Source: Marisa cornuarietis
Taxonomy: Eukaryota > Mollusca > Gastropoda > Architaenioglossa > Ampullariidae
Reading direction: 5' to 3'
Assembly (NCBI GenBank): GCA_004794655.1
Contig: SMMW01000534.1
Span: 999,501-1,063,500, forward strand
Length of the DNA stretch: 64,000 bases
Position 1 is the first letter of the stretch; each line of letters starts with the position of its first letter. Below the pieces are notes generated by a model. That model had not been told where the DNA came from and did no database searches. It worked only from the letters and a program-made list of their open reading frames with translations. Position numbers and translations under genes: made by a program. This document shows, piece by piece, positions 1 to 11,579 of this stretch.

Positions 1-532
1 GCCGGCCAGACAGCGATGTCAGTCACAGACACCGTGGAAGTACACACAGCCTCACCCTCCGCTAGTGTCTGGTGGTGGTGGTGGGGGGGGGGGCTGCCAG
101 TGGAGGGAACTTTCTCTTATCGAATTGTAACTGAGCGGCGGCGATTACTTCATTATTATGTTTTGTACTGTGTTTTGTCGGGTACCTGGGCACCTGCTGA
201 CTCCCATGAACATGTTCATATGAGAATACTGTGAGGCACGTTGCACGTGTAGGAATATGATAAGATCTACGTGTGGCAATGTAGTGGCGGTGGGTGTTGG
301 GTGGGTTGGTGCTATACATGGGAATCAGGTGGGAATATGTCTGGGAATATTATGTGCGTCTCAGTATATTGCATTACTTGATATTTACCTGAAATAGCAG
401 GGTCTCAATATGGTGCATTACTTCTTACATACCTGAAACATTGGGGTCTGTGACATGTATGACGGGTGACATCTACCCTCATATTGTCAGTATCAAATCT
501 TCTTCAGTTTTATTCAGCAACTGCATTGTTAC

Positions 533-587
533 TGAGTGAGTGAGTGAGTGAGTGAGTGAGTGAGTGAGTGAGTGAGTGAGTGAGTGA
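533..587. repeat. (TGAG)n microsatellite
   Basis: About 14 uninterrupted copies of a TGAG tetranucleotide are visible. Confidence 0.95.
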
Positions 588-849
588 TGCATTGTGAAGC
601 GAAATTTATGCAAGATAACGAAAATCGACTATAAATAAACAATTCACGAGACTGTCTTACAGATGAGGAGAATGTGAGTTTATCTACACACACTTACACC
701 TACACGCAAACACCTACAGAGGCACACACCGAGAGATAACGATTACCTTGTTCCCAAGCACACGACAAAAGCTGTTTCCCCCCTAACCTCCCCCTCCCCC
801 TTCAAAAAAACCAAATAAAACATCAAAGCGATCAACTTAATCAGCAGAA

Positions 850-908
850 ATTCGCCTGGAGTTTTGCCAGCCTCCTTTAAATTTGCCTGGAGTTTGGCCA
901 GCCTCCTA
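850..908. repeat. 30-bp tandem duplication
   Basis: Two adjacent copies of a 30-bp unit containing GCCTGGAGTTT and CCAGCCTCCT differ at only a few positions. It is a local duplication with no coding signal. Confidence 0.8.
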
Positions 909-1005
909 AGAGACTCTACACCGGCTACTACCATGATCCCTCGCGAAATATAAACCACTTAACCGCTTATAAGTTAGGCCTCGTAATGCATGAAATAATG
1001 CTGGC

Positions 1006-1103
1006 AGAGAGAGAGAGAGACAGAGAGAGAGAGGGAGGGAGAGACGGAGAGAGAGACAGAGAGAGAGAGGGAGAGACAGAGAGAGGGAGAGAGAGGGAGG
1101 GAG
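1006..1103. repeat. GA-rich purine tract
   Basis: A roughly 100-bp purine tract of imperfect (GA)n with GGGA and CAGA interruptions. An open frame running through it encodes only Arg/Glu/Gly low-complexity sequence and is not a gene. Confidence 0.9.
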
Positions 1104-1422
1104 GTTTACAAGTCGCGGTGTATTTGCAGAGCTACTTATGGGTGGGGAGAGAGGGGAGAGTCTGTTCCGCCGGTCAAAAACCCATCAGGGTGCTTCCCAT
1201 CAACATCTGCAGAAATAATGGGTCTATCTTCGCCGCCGCATAGTCAGTCTGTCATGGCGACTATCCCGCTGCGCGCGTGTCCTGACCATCATCAGGGACA
1301 AAGGGTCCCGTTACTTGAACAAAGCAGCCAGGCTTCCGCTGCCTCATCCAATTTACCATCTGCATAGTTTGTTTTTTCCTTCCAGAGATCTTTTCACCAG
1401 TGGCATTATCATCACCGATCAT

Positions 1423-1500
1423 CTGACGACAGCGATGGTGATGAGCCGCTAGTGGCCACCACAATCACCACTAGCGGCTCATCACCATCACTGTCGTCAG
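1423..1500. repeat. Inverted repeat, 33-bp arms, 12-bp loop
   Basis: The left arm (1423-1455) and right arm (1468-1500) are reverse complements at 32 of 33 positions, separated by 12 bases. Both arms contain the core GAGCCGCTAGTGG or its complement. DNA could form a cruciform here, and a transcript would form a long hairpin. No flanking target duplication or transposase was seen, so it is described only as an inverted repeat. Confidence 0.9.
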
Positions 1501-1538
1501 AGTTATCATCACTAACATGCCCCATGCCCCATGAAACT

Positions 1539-1720
1539 TGATGAAAAGAAGTGAAAATATACCTGTGCCTTGATGAAGAGATTGTTCACGATAAAGAGAA
1601 TTGAAAAATATTCCTGTACCTTGATGAGGAAAAAAAATATTCTTGTATCTTAATGAAGAGAACTGAAAAAAAATCCTGTACCTTGAGACTGTCAAGGAGA
1701 ACTAAAAACTATTCCTGTTC
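1539..1720. repeat. Degenerate A-rich tandem repeat
   Basis: Four to five diverged copies, about 30 to 55 bp each, share a CTTGATGAAGAGA-like head and an ATTCCTGTACCTT-like end. The region immediately follows the inverted repeat. Confidence 0.7.
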
Positions 1721-3699
1721 TGGATGATGTGGCAGCCTGAGTTAAAGGTTCTCAAGAGTTACTGAGTTGTTACTCAAACTGCCAACGACTCTCATTTAAA
1801 ATAACAACATCTACATGTTTACGATATGAGAACAGGAAGGGGGGTAATTAAACGGTTAATGAATATATTTTCCGTAAAAAACGCTTTAAAAATCTTTAAA
1901 TTAATTCATGGTTTGGAAGACGAAATGGTATTGTGATTGTAATGTTGTGCTGCAGATGCCGGGGTATGTCACGATTGTCTGTCTTATGGTTGGACTGGTC
2001 CTTGCATCTTAGTTCTTGGAGATGAGCAGCCCTCGTCTTCCCTCGGCACGAAACCAATGAAAGGAAAAGTGTGGTGATACCGAGAGGCGATGATGATGGG
2101 CGAGGTTAGAATGTTGCGTGTCGAACTATTGGACTCGTTCCAGAACACAGATCGACCGACTTCTGTTATTTAATCCCAAGAGAGGCTGGCTGACGATCAA
2201 CTACAAGACCAGACCTCTGCATAACCTTCCTTGGCATCCCTTTCTTCCATCGCCCTATCAGTTGGCCTCAGGTGACTGGATTATTCGCTCTCTTGAAAGG
2301 AATTCACAAGATGGAGTATCATCTGCTCCTACCACAGAGGTAGCATCAACAGATGGGGTTAGGTACTCATGGCGAGTCTGTGACCGAGTTAAATGTCGGT
2401 TAGTCGATGATGCTGCTCGTGGGTTTGTTACCTTAGTCAATTTAAAGCCTCTGATTTATTTATTTATTTATTTTTATTCCACTGTCTTTGATCAGGAGAA
2501 GGTGGTTCAACATGCAAGGGAAACTATATGTTAAATACGATTACCTGAAATTTCATTCCTTCACCCCGCACCTTTGTGTCTTAAAACCAGTAGATCGATC
2601 GGCAAACATCAAAAGAATGAGCTACCCCCTATCTCCCACCCTTGTGCGAAATTACCACGAGTGGCAGCACTTCCTCTGCAAAGAAACGAACCAACGAATG
2701 GACGAAGCAGGTTCACCTGTCTGTGAACCGGGTGTAACATGGACAGGCTGCTGGGTTCTCTGCTCGCAAACCGGTAAATAACCTGCTCAACTTTTCTGTA
2801 AGTATTGCTGGGGGGGGGGAGGGGCAGTCTCTGGGCCGGTACCCATGAATCAGAGGTAAAGGAAACTAGGAGCAGCGAGGACACCAGACTCGAGGTTTGC
2901 TTTGTCCGCCAGCGGCACTCGTTTAAACAGGTAGCACCCGGCGTGAAGTTTACAGGTAGTTCCGGACTCTTGCACCTGTCTTTATTCACTGACTACCTCC
3001 CTACCCTCGCTCTCCACCAGAGCAAAGATCAACATCAGCTTTCTTGACACTATCACCATGTTTGCTGTTGGCTGTTCCATGTTTTTGCAGACGACCCCCA
3101 GACCTTGCAAAACTCGAATCTCAGCAGCGCTCCAGCAGTTGTGTATCTCCAAAGAAAGAGAGAGAGAGGGGAAAAAAATTCGATATCTCCGTTGATTTAA
3201 TACTGCACGAGCGTGCATGTGCGCCGACTGCTCGCTTTAAAGTGTGAATGGTTGGGGCCGACCTCCATCCAACTCATTCCCTCTTCTCGTCATCTCAGTT
3301 TCCGAAATACGGACAAGTTTGTAACCAACGGCTGTGAGCCTGGCGTTTGTATGCGTGCGTCTGTGTGTGCGAAGGATGTGTGTGTGTTTGTGTGGTAGGT
3401 GGTGGAGGAGACAAAACTGAGTCGTCAACAGAAGGATGATTGCTGCGTCATGAGCGACCTGATGTCGAGGGGTGTGACTGAACTGTTGGTGACCCCAGGC
3501 AGGGCACTTAGCCGAGAGATTGTTAATCAGTGCCAGGGAGGGTCGACACTGGCACCAGTAGAACTGCCGGGTACATCCACCCTTGGTCCTGTAGTGCGAC
3601 TTTGTTTTTGGAAAACATCGCGAGGGCAACTGCAGTAAAAACTGTTTTCAAAGGAAATTAACCAACACTCAGATAAACTGCCCGAAGCTTCTCGATGGC

Positions 3700-4582
3700 C
3701 GGGGGGTGGGGAAGGGGGAGGGAGAGACAGAGCGAGAAAGAAACCTGAGGAGTAAGAGATGCCCGCACTTTTGTTTCGCTATCGCTCGAGCCGGTTGCCC
3801 ATCAGCTGTAGTGGCCAGTGCAGAAGCCGGGATGCTGCACAGCGCTGTAGAGACTTGAAAAAAAAAAGATGCAGACTGGTTGCTGATCGATATCCTGCCT
3901 CGTGCGAGGCGCAGAAACCCTGACGTGGGCTGCTTGCGCCGGCAAACGGTTGCAGATGTTGCGGTGAAGCCAGGCTAGTAGTGGCCTGTCTACTTACCAC
4001 GGCCTCCCTCCACTGTGTGCTGCGCCTTGTGTTCCTTCATCTGTAGCCTGGGCTTTTCTCCTCCGAATACCAACCAGCCTGGGATGCTCCCCGCCCCTCC
4101 TTTTCACCGCGTGTATGTATGTGTGGTGTGTATGTGTGTGTAAGCGCGCGCACGCGCGAGCGCGTGGTTTTATTTCTCTCTCCCCTCCTCCCCCCCTTCC
4201 CAGTGACACGTGACAGAGAGCGAAGCTGGCGCCTGGAGAGGCGTGTGTATGCGCGTGCCTTACACGACACAGTGCATGGTAGCCACCGCTGGCAAAAGGG
4301 TGTGAAGCCTAGCGTGTGATTTACTGGTTCTGTTGTTTGTTTTTTCTGATGGAGGGGGCAAAGATGATTCGGTGTAGCCCTCGGCGGAATCTGTGGCTGT
4401 GATAAAGAAGCTGTACGCCTGGTGCTTGTTGCTCGGCGCCTCACCTGGGAGGATGAGAGTTAGATGGCTGGTCGTGACAACGCAGTAGACAGGGAGATAA
4501 ATCTTGCTCAACCGTCTGTGGATTACGCTTTCAGCTCTTCTTCATCATCATCATCGTCGTCGTCGTCGTCGTCATCATCGCC
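3700..4582 (+). promoter_or_regulatory. CpG-rich presumed promoter/5' UTR region
   Basis: Sequence upstream of the first coding exon is visibly richer in CG dinucleotides than the rest of the window, for example around 4141-4165, where alternating CG/CA steps dominate. This is the expected position of the promoter for the isoform starting at 4583. No convincing TATA box or initiator was found, and the transcription start cannot be fixed. The assignment is by position and composition only. Confidence 0.35.
4539..4580. repeat. (CAT/CGT)n trinucleotide run next to the start codon
   Basis: About 13 triplets alternating between CAT-type and CGT-type ending three bases before the ATG at 4583. In the gene's transcript it would lie at the end of the 5' UTR. 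Confidence 0.9.
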
Positions 4583-4677
4583 ATGGGCAACAAACTCTGC
4601 GCGCCTCTCCTGAAGAAAAACTACCGGAGTCACGACAGCACGCCGTGGAATATTCGCAAAGATTCCCACCTGCTCAG
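4583..4677 (+). CDS. sif: still life/TIAM-like Rac GEF, coding exon 1 (N-terminal leader)
   Basis: This exon encodes residues 1-31 and two bases of codon 32 of a protein related to Drosophila still life and vertebrate TIAM1/2. Those proteins are guanine-nucleotide exchange factors that activate Rac at membranes and synapses. The start was chosen because ATG at 4583 lies in a strong Kozak context (G at -3, G at +4) and opens with MGNKLCAPLLKKNYR, close to the remembered start of a fly still life isoform. Gly2 fits N-myristoylation and Cys6 could be palmitoylated, which would suit membrane targeting; TIAM1 also starts MGN. The donor is CAG|GTAATG, phase 2. The first base of exon 2 completes AGG (Arg32), giving a smooth HLLRLWADVF junction. 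Family assignment is firm from the combined exons; lipidation is inferred. Confidence 0.88.
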
Positions 4678-4968
4678 GTAATGAACATCAAAGAGTACCG
4701 CCATGTATGCTTTATTTTTATGCGAGATTAGAAATCGAGCGGCGAGAAGAGATCGATGCAGCTTAGGGCACACAGCAGACGTGGGGGTCGATGGGAGAAA
4801 ATGTCACCAGGTTGACGAGAAGCCAGGTTAACTTTATTGTTCTTACACACTGGTGGCCGTGAAGTGGAACTGCCACTGACACGTCTAACTGTCATGTGAG
4901 GGTAGATAATATCATCTACACCATCATCCTCATCGTCAATCTTCGTCTGTTAGTAATAGTAGAGTCTG

Positions 4969-5058
4969 TGTGTGTGTGTGTGTGGTGTTCTCTCTCTCTC
5001 TCTTTCTGTCGTCTACTGTGTGTGTGTGTATTGTTCTCTCTCTCTTTCTGTCGTCTTC

Positions 5059-5091
<33 letters not shown>

Positions 5092-5095
5092 CAAA
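4969..5095. repeat. Compound (TG)n/(TC)n/(GA)n microsatellite
   Basis: TG runs alternate with TC-rich blocks. A block around TTTCTGTCGTCT occurs twice, so part of the tract is itself duplicated. Confidence 0.9.
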
Positions 5096-6131
5096 GAGTA
5101 ATAGTAGCATTCTAAGGCGCATTTCATTCTTACCTACAGTGTCTGCTGGTAGATCAAAGCAAAAACCAGTTTTTTGTTAGGTCGGGGGTTAGTCCCACTT
5201 AAAAGAGACCATCTTCTCCCTCGGACTAACCTGACAACATAGAATGAACAGCTTCCCAGCAAAGGAATCTTTAAATGAAATGAATGTATACTCAAAGGTT
5301 TTCGTTAGTTTATCAAGTTAAGGAAGGGGATAAGACAGAGCTGGTGTCAGTTCTTGTGAAACTGTTGGTCCCCCATAAAGGTAAACCACTGTTGGTCCAT
5401 CAAAAACCCTCGTCGATCTCCGTAACACTTGTGTGCTGCTACCCTGCGTCCTCCCTCCACCCACCTCACAAGTCTACCATCCCCCCCCACCCAACTTGCC
5501 TACCTGACAGGTCAAGATACAAACATCGGGCGTTTCGTCTACAGGGTCAGTAATTAAAAACGGTTTATTTGACTTCAAATATTTACACCTCCACCAAGAG
5601 TTGTTAATAATCTAACTAGTCTTCATCTTCCGAATAGTCCGAGCTTTCCTCACAGTCATGATATCATCATCATGTCCAGTAGAGTGTAACAGACTGGTCC
5701 AGTCTAAATAAAAGGTGAGAGAGATTGGTCCAGTCTAAATGAACGGTAAAAGAGAAATGGTCACTGTTAATCAATGGTATGATAGTCTAAATCTTAATCC
5801 AGTGTTAGCTAGCCTGACCCAGTCTGTACCCATGGTAAAGGTGTTTAGCGGTGTGAGGCGAAGTCAGGTGGGGAGGTAGTCAACATTTTCTGTCCCGGGT
5901 AAAGTTCTGATGTCTGTTTTCACCGGCAGCACGTGGCGAGCAGGTGAGGAGGTCTGTGAGAGAGAAATCACGAATTCACGAGATTAGAGGGCAAAGTACA
6001 GACAGAGGCGGAGGGGGGGGGGGCGAGGAGAGGGGAAGAGAAAGAACGAAAGTGAGTGGGAGGGGAGGAAAGAGATGGGAGGTTGATTCTTTAGTCCCTC
6101 ATCGTCTGTAGTTACTTAAGTGATGCATGTT

Positions 6132-6133
<2 letters not shown>

Positions 6134-6198
<65 letters not shown>

Positions 6199-6245
6199 TG
6201 TGCTTACATATATGTATCTGTGTGTGTGTGTGTGTGTGTGTGTGT
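6134..6245. repeat. (CA)n followed by (TG)n
   Basis: About 30 CA units are followed, after 25 bp, by about 13 TG units. The two runs are complementary and could pair as a hairpin. Confidence 0.95.
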
Positions 6246-6486
6246 TGTATCTGTGTGTCTGTGTGAGTATTTGCTTGTTATTGTTCCGCGCGTACGTGAC
6301 TACTCGTGTGTGGCGTGTGCTCGGTTATTGTGAGCACGTGCACGTGCAAGACAGTTCACATCCCGACTTCCCCGCTCGTAGTGAGATTTAATGTTTTTAT
6401 TAGCTTTTCGTCATCTGCGTGTTTCAAAATCTCTGTGACTGGCTGAAGGGGGGGGGAATCACGGGGGGTGCTGAGGTTGAGAATCG

Positions 6487-6615
6487 TATGGGTGAGGACT
6501 GTGAGGGTTGGGATGGTGAGGGTGAGGACTGTGAGGGTTGGGATGGTGAGGGTGAGGACTGTGAGGGTTGGGATGGTGAGGGTGAGGACTGTGAGGGTTG
6601 GGATGGTGAGGTGGA
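6487..6615. repeat. 30-bp G-rich minisatellite, about 4 copies
   Basis: Four nearly identical 30-bp units contain GTGAGGACTGTGAGGGTTGG. Read in one plus frame the unit gives DCEGWDGEGE, and in a minus frame a Ser/Pro repeat. No adjoining conserved coding sequence supports translation. Confidence 0.9.
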
Positions 6616-7156
6616 CTGTGAGGGTGAAGAGCGGGTAGCGATGCAGAGAGTGAAAATGTAATGTGAGTAAGAGGGCGCCACATTTCTCATAAACACAGAT
6701 GCAGACAGCACCAGGGGATTTCTCAAGTCACAAGAATATTTACTCCCATCATCAGCTGACATGGAGCCGAGACAACACCTGCAGAGCTTATTCAGCACTT
6801 AGCTTGGGCTCAGGTTTAGCGAACGGATGGAATCAGCAGCTGGACTCATTTTATGTGGAGTTTCTTGGGAGCCCTTTAGCTGTTCCTCCTCTTGAGGGCC
6901 ACTGTTTCCCCCCCCCCCCTAAGCATTATTGATGCTTCGAGTTGTCTGACCTACTTTCTGCACATCACAGAAGCGCGTGGGACACAAAATGTCAGCCGTG
7001 CTTGGCTGCCAGCAGACAAACCTGAATGGGAATCCTGCAGCCTTGTTGACAGAGGCCAGAGGTCAACTACTCCGCACTCTGCAGGCTGATGCTGTGGATT
7101 CCGAGAATTCTTTTTTTTTTCTCTCTCTCTATATATTTATATGAGTGTGTTTCTCT

Positions 7157-7157
<1 letters not shown>

Positions 7158-7193
<36 letters not shown>
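7158..7193. repeat. (GT)n microsatellite
   Basis: About 17 uninterrupted GT units preceded by CT-rich sequence. Confidence 0.95.
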
Positions 7194-7194
<1 letters not shown>

Positions 7195-8540
7195 GAGGGT
7201 GTGTCAATGTGTCTGTCTTTGTGCTCGTGTGTGTGCGCGTGCGTGACGTAGTGCTTTCTGCTTTCTTTGTGAGACCCACGAGGAGAGAATTACATTCATT
7301 ACATGCCTCCCAGAACCCGTAACGATGTACTGGAGTCGATCCAGTCTCCCCCCCCCCACCACTCACTCCCTACAGTAAATCGGGTGCAGTCGCCAGCAAA
7401 CATCCCTCGCGAGACTTCTTCCACTGTTTCCACGTGCCGTTACCCATTGTCGTGCCTACGACGACTTCCATTGTGCCTTTTGTGACATTTTACATTGTCT
7501 GCCGTGTAACGATTCTCATTTTCTGCCATGTCACCTTTCATATTGTCGATATGACGTCACCCATTGTCGTCCGCGTGACGTTCCCAGCTGTCGTCCGTTT
7601 GACGAGGGCAAACAATATGTCGGGCTCATGGCGGTGAGGATCAGGCCTGACATCGCACTTGACATCTTCAGTCTCATCGCTTTGACGCTGACCATATCGC
7701 AAAGCGATGTTCATTCTCTTCCATCTGTCCTGCCTTCCGCTGTGCACGAGGAAAACTGTGTTAAGCTAGTGTCGACATCAAGTATCTGTCGATAGTAAAC
7801 TATGTTAAACAACAACCCAGTGTTGTCTCCTCGGTCGCTTTACTACATCTGTGATACCCAGGGAATTTACCTTTTTTACCTGTATGCAGGACGTTTACAG
7901 AAATAATCACTTCTGTGATGGTGTGACGTATACTATACGCCAAGAGCTTTGAGCTCACATTAGCTTTTCTGTAAACGGGGTGACGTCACACGTAAAATGT
8001 GTTATCTATCATCTAGTGTCATCACTAGTAGCCTACAGTAGGTCTGCAAGTCTCCCTCCTCTCTTACCCTCAACCAACACCTGTTGCAGCTTACAGCTGG
8101 GCAGAGCGTATGGAGTGCGACATTGATTTTCTAGTTGTGACGTGTTTGCCTCCATCTTAGCCTGCACGAGCTCCACCACCTCTTGGGAACTGCTTCCTCG
8201 GCATGGCAGTCTAAGGTACCCCTTCCCACCTACCCTCCCTTCCCGGGGGACTTGGCTGTCTGAGATAATACAGCCTGACATGAAACATCTGCAACAAACT
8301 GTTTCAACAGCTGGCCGCCGGGTGGCGCGAGAAGCAGACCTACATATGACACGTCACGTCCTGCAACTGCTTCTACAACAGCCCCTGTCCGGAGCCAGGG
8401 GTTCGGTATGCGGAACAAACGCCTGCCTGTGTTTTATGTTCGGATTATTGTGTGTGTGTGTGGAGGGGGGGGAGGGGGGCCAGAGAGGCTGGAGCTGACT
8501 CAGAGCCAGAGGAGGAGGAGAGGAGTCGCGGAGGAAACGA

Positions 8541-9092
8541 TTAGCAGGCGACAGACTGGTTCATAGCAGACGACAGACTGGTTTATAGCAGACAATAGAC
8601 TGGTTCATAGCAGACCACAGACTGGTTTATAGCAGACAATAGACTGGTTCATAGCAGACGACAGACTGGTTTATAGCACACGACAGACTGGTTCATAGCA
8701 GACGATAGACTGGTTCATAGCAGACGATAGACTGGTTTATAGTAGACGACAGGCTGGTTTATAGCAGACGATAGACTGGTTTTTAGCAGACGATAGACTT
8801 ATTTTTAGTAAACGACCGACTGGTTTATAGCAGACGACCGACTGGTTTATAGCAGACGACAAACTGGTTTATAGGCACGACAGACTGGTTCATAGCAGAC
8901 GACAGACTGGTTTATAGTAGACGACAGACTGGTTCATAGCAGACGACAAACTGGTTTATAGTAGACGACAGACTGGTTCATAGCAGACGACAGACTGGTT
9001 TATAGTAGACGACAGACTGGTTTATAGCAGACGATAGACTGGTTTTTGGTAAACGACAGACTGGTTTTTAGCAGACGACAGACTGGTTTATA
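8541..9092. repeat. 22-bp minisatellite, about 25 copies
   Basis: Tandem units of 22 bp with the core GACGACAGACTGGTTTATA vary mainly at GACA/GATA and at TTTATAG/TTCATAG. There are no unique spacers between units, so it is a minisatellite and not a CRISPR array. It carries no long open frame because 22 is not a multiple of three. Confidence 0.95.
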
Positions 9093-9670
9093 GTTTCGTG
9101 GATGCATGGCTTTGTTTTGACGGAAGAGTCAGCCCCTGGTGGCGGACTGGTGGACACCACAGAACTGCTGGCAGTGATGTTCGCGCATCTTGCAGTAGTC
9201 ACAGTACAACAAACTACTAATCGGTTGTATTTTCAAAACCACGTGACTTCAATATTACTGTTGGTGGCGACATCTGACAATAGCAGAGACAGTCAAGAAT
9301 ATCAGCTGCTTGTGTTCCTTATCGACAAACTGACAAAACAACACAAGTATTTTTTTTTTGCAAAGATTTAACATTTAGCCTCAGGCTCACTCGTGTAGTT
9401 GACTGTAGCCAGTTAGCCTCTTATACCTCAGGTCACATTGTGGACATTTTACACACAGCGGACTTGTTCAGCGCTTCTTGGCTCTTATTCACCAAGAGTT
9501 CACCAAGTTCTTCAGAGTTCTTCTTCTATTGTTTCTAATCCAAGATAGAAGATTCTGTAGGAGCTTGGTTTTTTTTTTTAAACTCTATTCCCACATGAAG
9601 TAGCTTCAGTTGTGACTGTGGTTGTCCACAAGAAACAATGTTCTACGCATTTTTATTAAAGCTGGATATT

Positions 9671-9973
9671 CTATCCGTTTTCCAATACCCGTGAGTTTAG
9701 TTTCAAGTTAGACGGGTGGCTTTTAAGTCTGGTGTATATAGAAAACTGTGTATCAATTATACATTTGCCTTTCTTGACAAGGGCTTTAGCAGCTGGGGGA
9801 GCAAACTGTGGGATGTGAATGTCTTGCCACAGTGTCGCCAGACCAGGGTGAGACATTAACCCCGCTGATGTAACAGGCTTTACACAAGGAGGACAGTCAC
9901 CTGTCTTTCTGGGGAAATTCTCTACAATTTCATTGTCAAGGTCTGGCATGCATTCCTTAGCACGAATGTCCAA
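9671..9973 (-). other. Unrecognised 100-codon open frame (weak coding candidate)
   Basis: A minus-strand frame of 100 codons has mixed amino-acid composition instead of low complexity, including segments such as CMPDLDNEIVENFPRK and KKGKCIIDTQFSIY. No domain was recognised and no supporting splice signals were established. It could be a decayed transposon fragment or chance. It lies antisense within intron 1. Confidence 0.12.
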
Positions 9974-10198
9974 ACGTCTTTGAACTGTTCTCTTTATCCT
10001 TCTTCACATGCACAGAAACAGACATATTCATACATACATAATTATGTAGACACGCATGCATACAAACATTTTCTACAAACATGCATACATTCCTTTTATG
10101 GACACATACCCAGTACTTTGATACAGATCATTACGATGTGCTCGAGTAAGCACGTGCTTTCTCTACGAGTGCATGTTGGAGAGAATGTACATTGAAAG

Positions 10199-10228
10199 CT
10201 TCCTTCCTTCCTTCCTTCCTTCCTTCCA
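10199..10228. repeat. (TTCC)n microsatellite
   Basis: Seven TTCC units in a row. Confidence 0.95.
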
Positions 10229-10538
10229 GCACAGCACACTCTTGCTTCGCGCCACTCGCTCGCTCAGGTCAAAGGTCTCAGCGACGTTGCTGTGATGTCG
10301 ATGGCGTAACTGCAGGTGGCTGCTGCCACGGCGCACGCATTTTCCGCACGTGCTGATAAGCGTGCGAGAAAGCGGGTAAGAAGTCAGAGCGGAGTTTCTA
10401 ACAGGCAAGCACGTCTGCAGATATATAAATATATCAGATAGACGATAAAGTCTCATTATCGCCTTTACTCAATGCTTTGCCAATGCGTTGCCTCTTCGGA
10501 GCATTACGACCTTTTGCACTTGTGGGGAACGACTTCAT

Positions 10539-10569
10539 AGTTTTTGTTTGTTTGTTTGTTTGTTTGTTT
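10539..10569. repeat. (TTTG)n microsatellite
   Basis: About seven TTTG units in a row. Confidence 0.9.
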
Positions 10570-11348
10570 AGTCGGTTCATCGCTATGAGAGCAGCTTGTG
10601 CGAAACTAATGGCGACAAGAGGAGATAACCTGAGCTTTTTGACTGCTGCACGTGTGTTTCGTGCTCATCATATCGACTCCGCTTGCTATTCTTTTCGGTT
10701 GTTTCTCTAGTTCGCCTTTGGTTCCAAAAAATTGTATTTTAATAACTAAACCATGGGAACTGTACTGTCATCTCTGCTTTTCTTACAAAATATTTATTTA
10801 TTGTTTTGCTTTGTGTTACATGGCAATGATGGCCGTTTCTGCAGCATGTGAGAAAGTCTTGCATCGTTTGACATCTTGGTTGATTTATTTGGTAAAAATG
10901 TGCTGCCATGTAGTGGTGAACTTGCACTGTGGAGAGACCGGTTGATGAAGGGGCAAGGGAACAGTTGTCACACACAGAGACCGTTGCTCTGAGATGAGAC
11001 ATTTTGTTCTCACCCTGTTGGTGACAAGGGAGGGAACTTGACCATTCGTTATCAGGCCGCCGCTAACTGATGCAACTTACCGTCTCCACTTAGAGCTTTG
11101 AACTTACTTGACAGAATATCCAGTTAGAAATATAAAGCTGTTAGAAATGTTATCCTGTTCGTGATGTCGTCCTGTGTGAAATGTTATCCTGTTTTAAAAC
11201 TCTACAGTCGTCTGAAGACGAGGCGCAAGGGGGAGGTAGCTCTGAGTAGCAGAGACGAGTAAACATTTTAACCGAAGACACATGACATCGACTTGCTGCA
11301 TGTTGAAAATTACACCCAGGACTGAACAGATTATACTCAGAGTTAAAG

Positions 11349-11349
<1 letters not shown>

Positions 11350-11390
<41 letters not shown>

Positions 11391-11460
11391 GTGAAGATTT
11401 TTATAGCGCATATTCACACTCATAGAGAGCATGCTCTTAGCGCTTAGATAACATTCGGGG
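11350..11460 (-). mobile_element. Possible dispersed-repeat end with (AAT)n tail
   Basis: A run of about 13 AAT triplets (11350-11390) abuts a segment reading TTTTTATAGCGCATATTC and ending near CTCTTAGCGCTTA. Sequence of this type next to a triplet tail resembles the end of a widespread invertebrate dispersed repeat. Element boundaries and family could not be fixed. Confidence 0.35.
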
Positions 11461-11579
11461 TATTGCATGAGTATTTGTGGACATTGAAATGCGTCCCACA
11501 CAGAGTACAAGTCTGTGTATCGCATTTTGACTTTTTTGACATCTAACCACTTGGTCCCACCATCCGCTACTTTGGCCAG

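Larger units (their letters stand above)
1..4582. other. Upstream flank and presumed 5' UTR of the sif-like gene
   Basis: No conserved protein-coding exon could be recognised in this stretch on either strand. It holds simple repeats, a strong inverted repeat near 1.46 kb and, from about 3.7 kb, increasingly CpG-rich sequence leading to the first coding exon. Open frames here are short and lack recognisable domains. Untranslated exons of the gene could lie here but cannot be placed from sequence alone. Confidence 0.6.

Noticed and set aside
4504..4731. 75-codon plus-strand frame overlapping coding exon 1
   Set aside because: It reads the triplet run as poly-His/Arg and exon 1 out of frame; the frame starting at 4583 matches the family and the splice phase.
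8541..9092. CRISPR array
   Set aside because: Units follow each other without unique spacers, there are no cas genes and the DNA is eukaryotic. The same applies to the 27-, 30-, 34-, 36- and 50-bp arrays.
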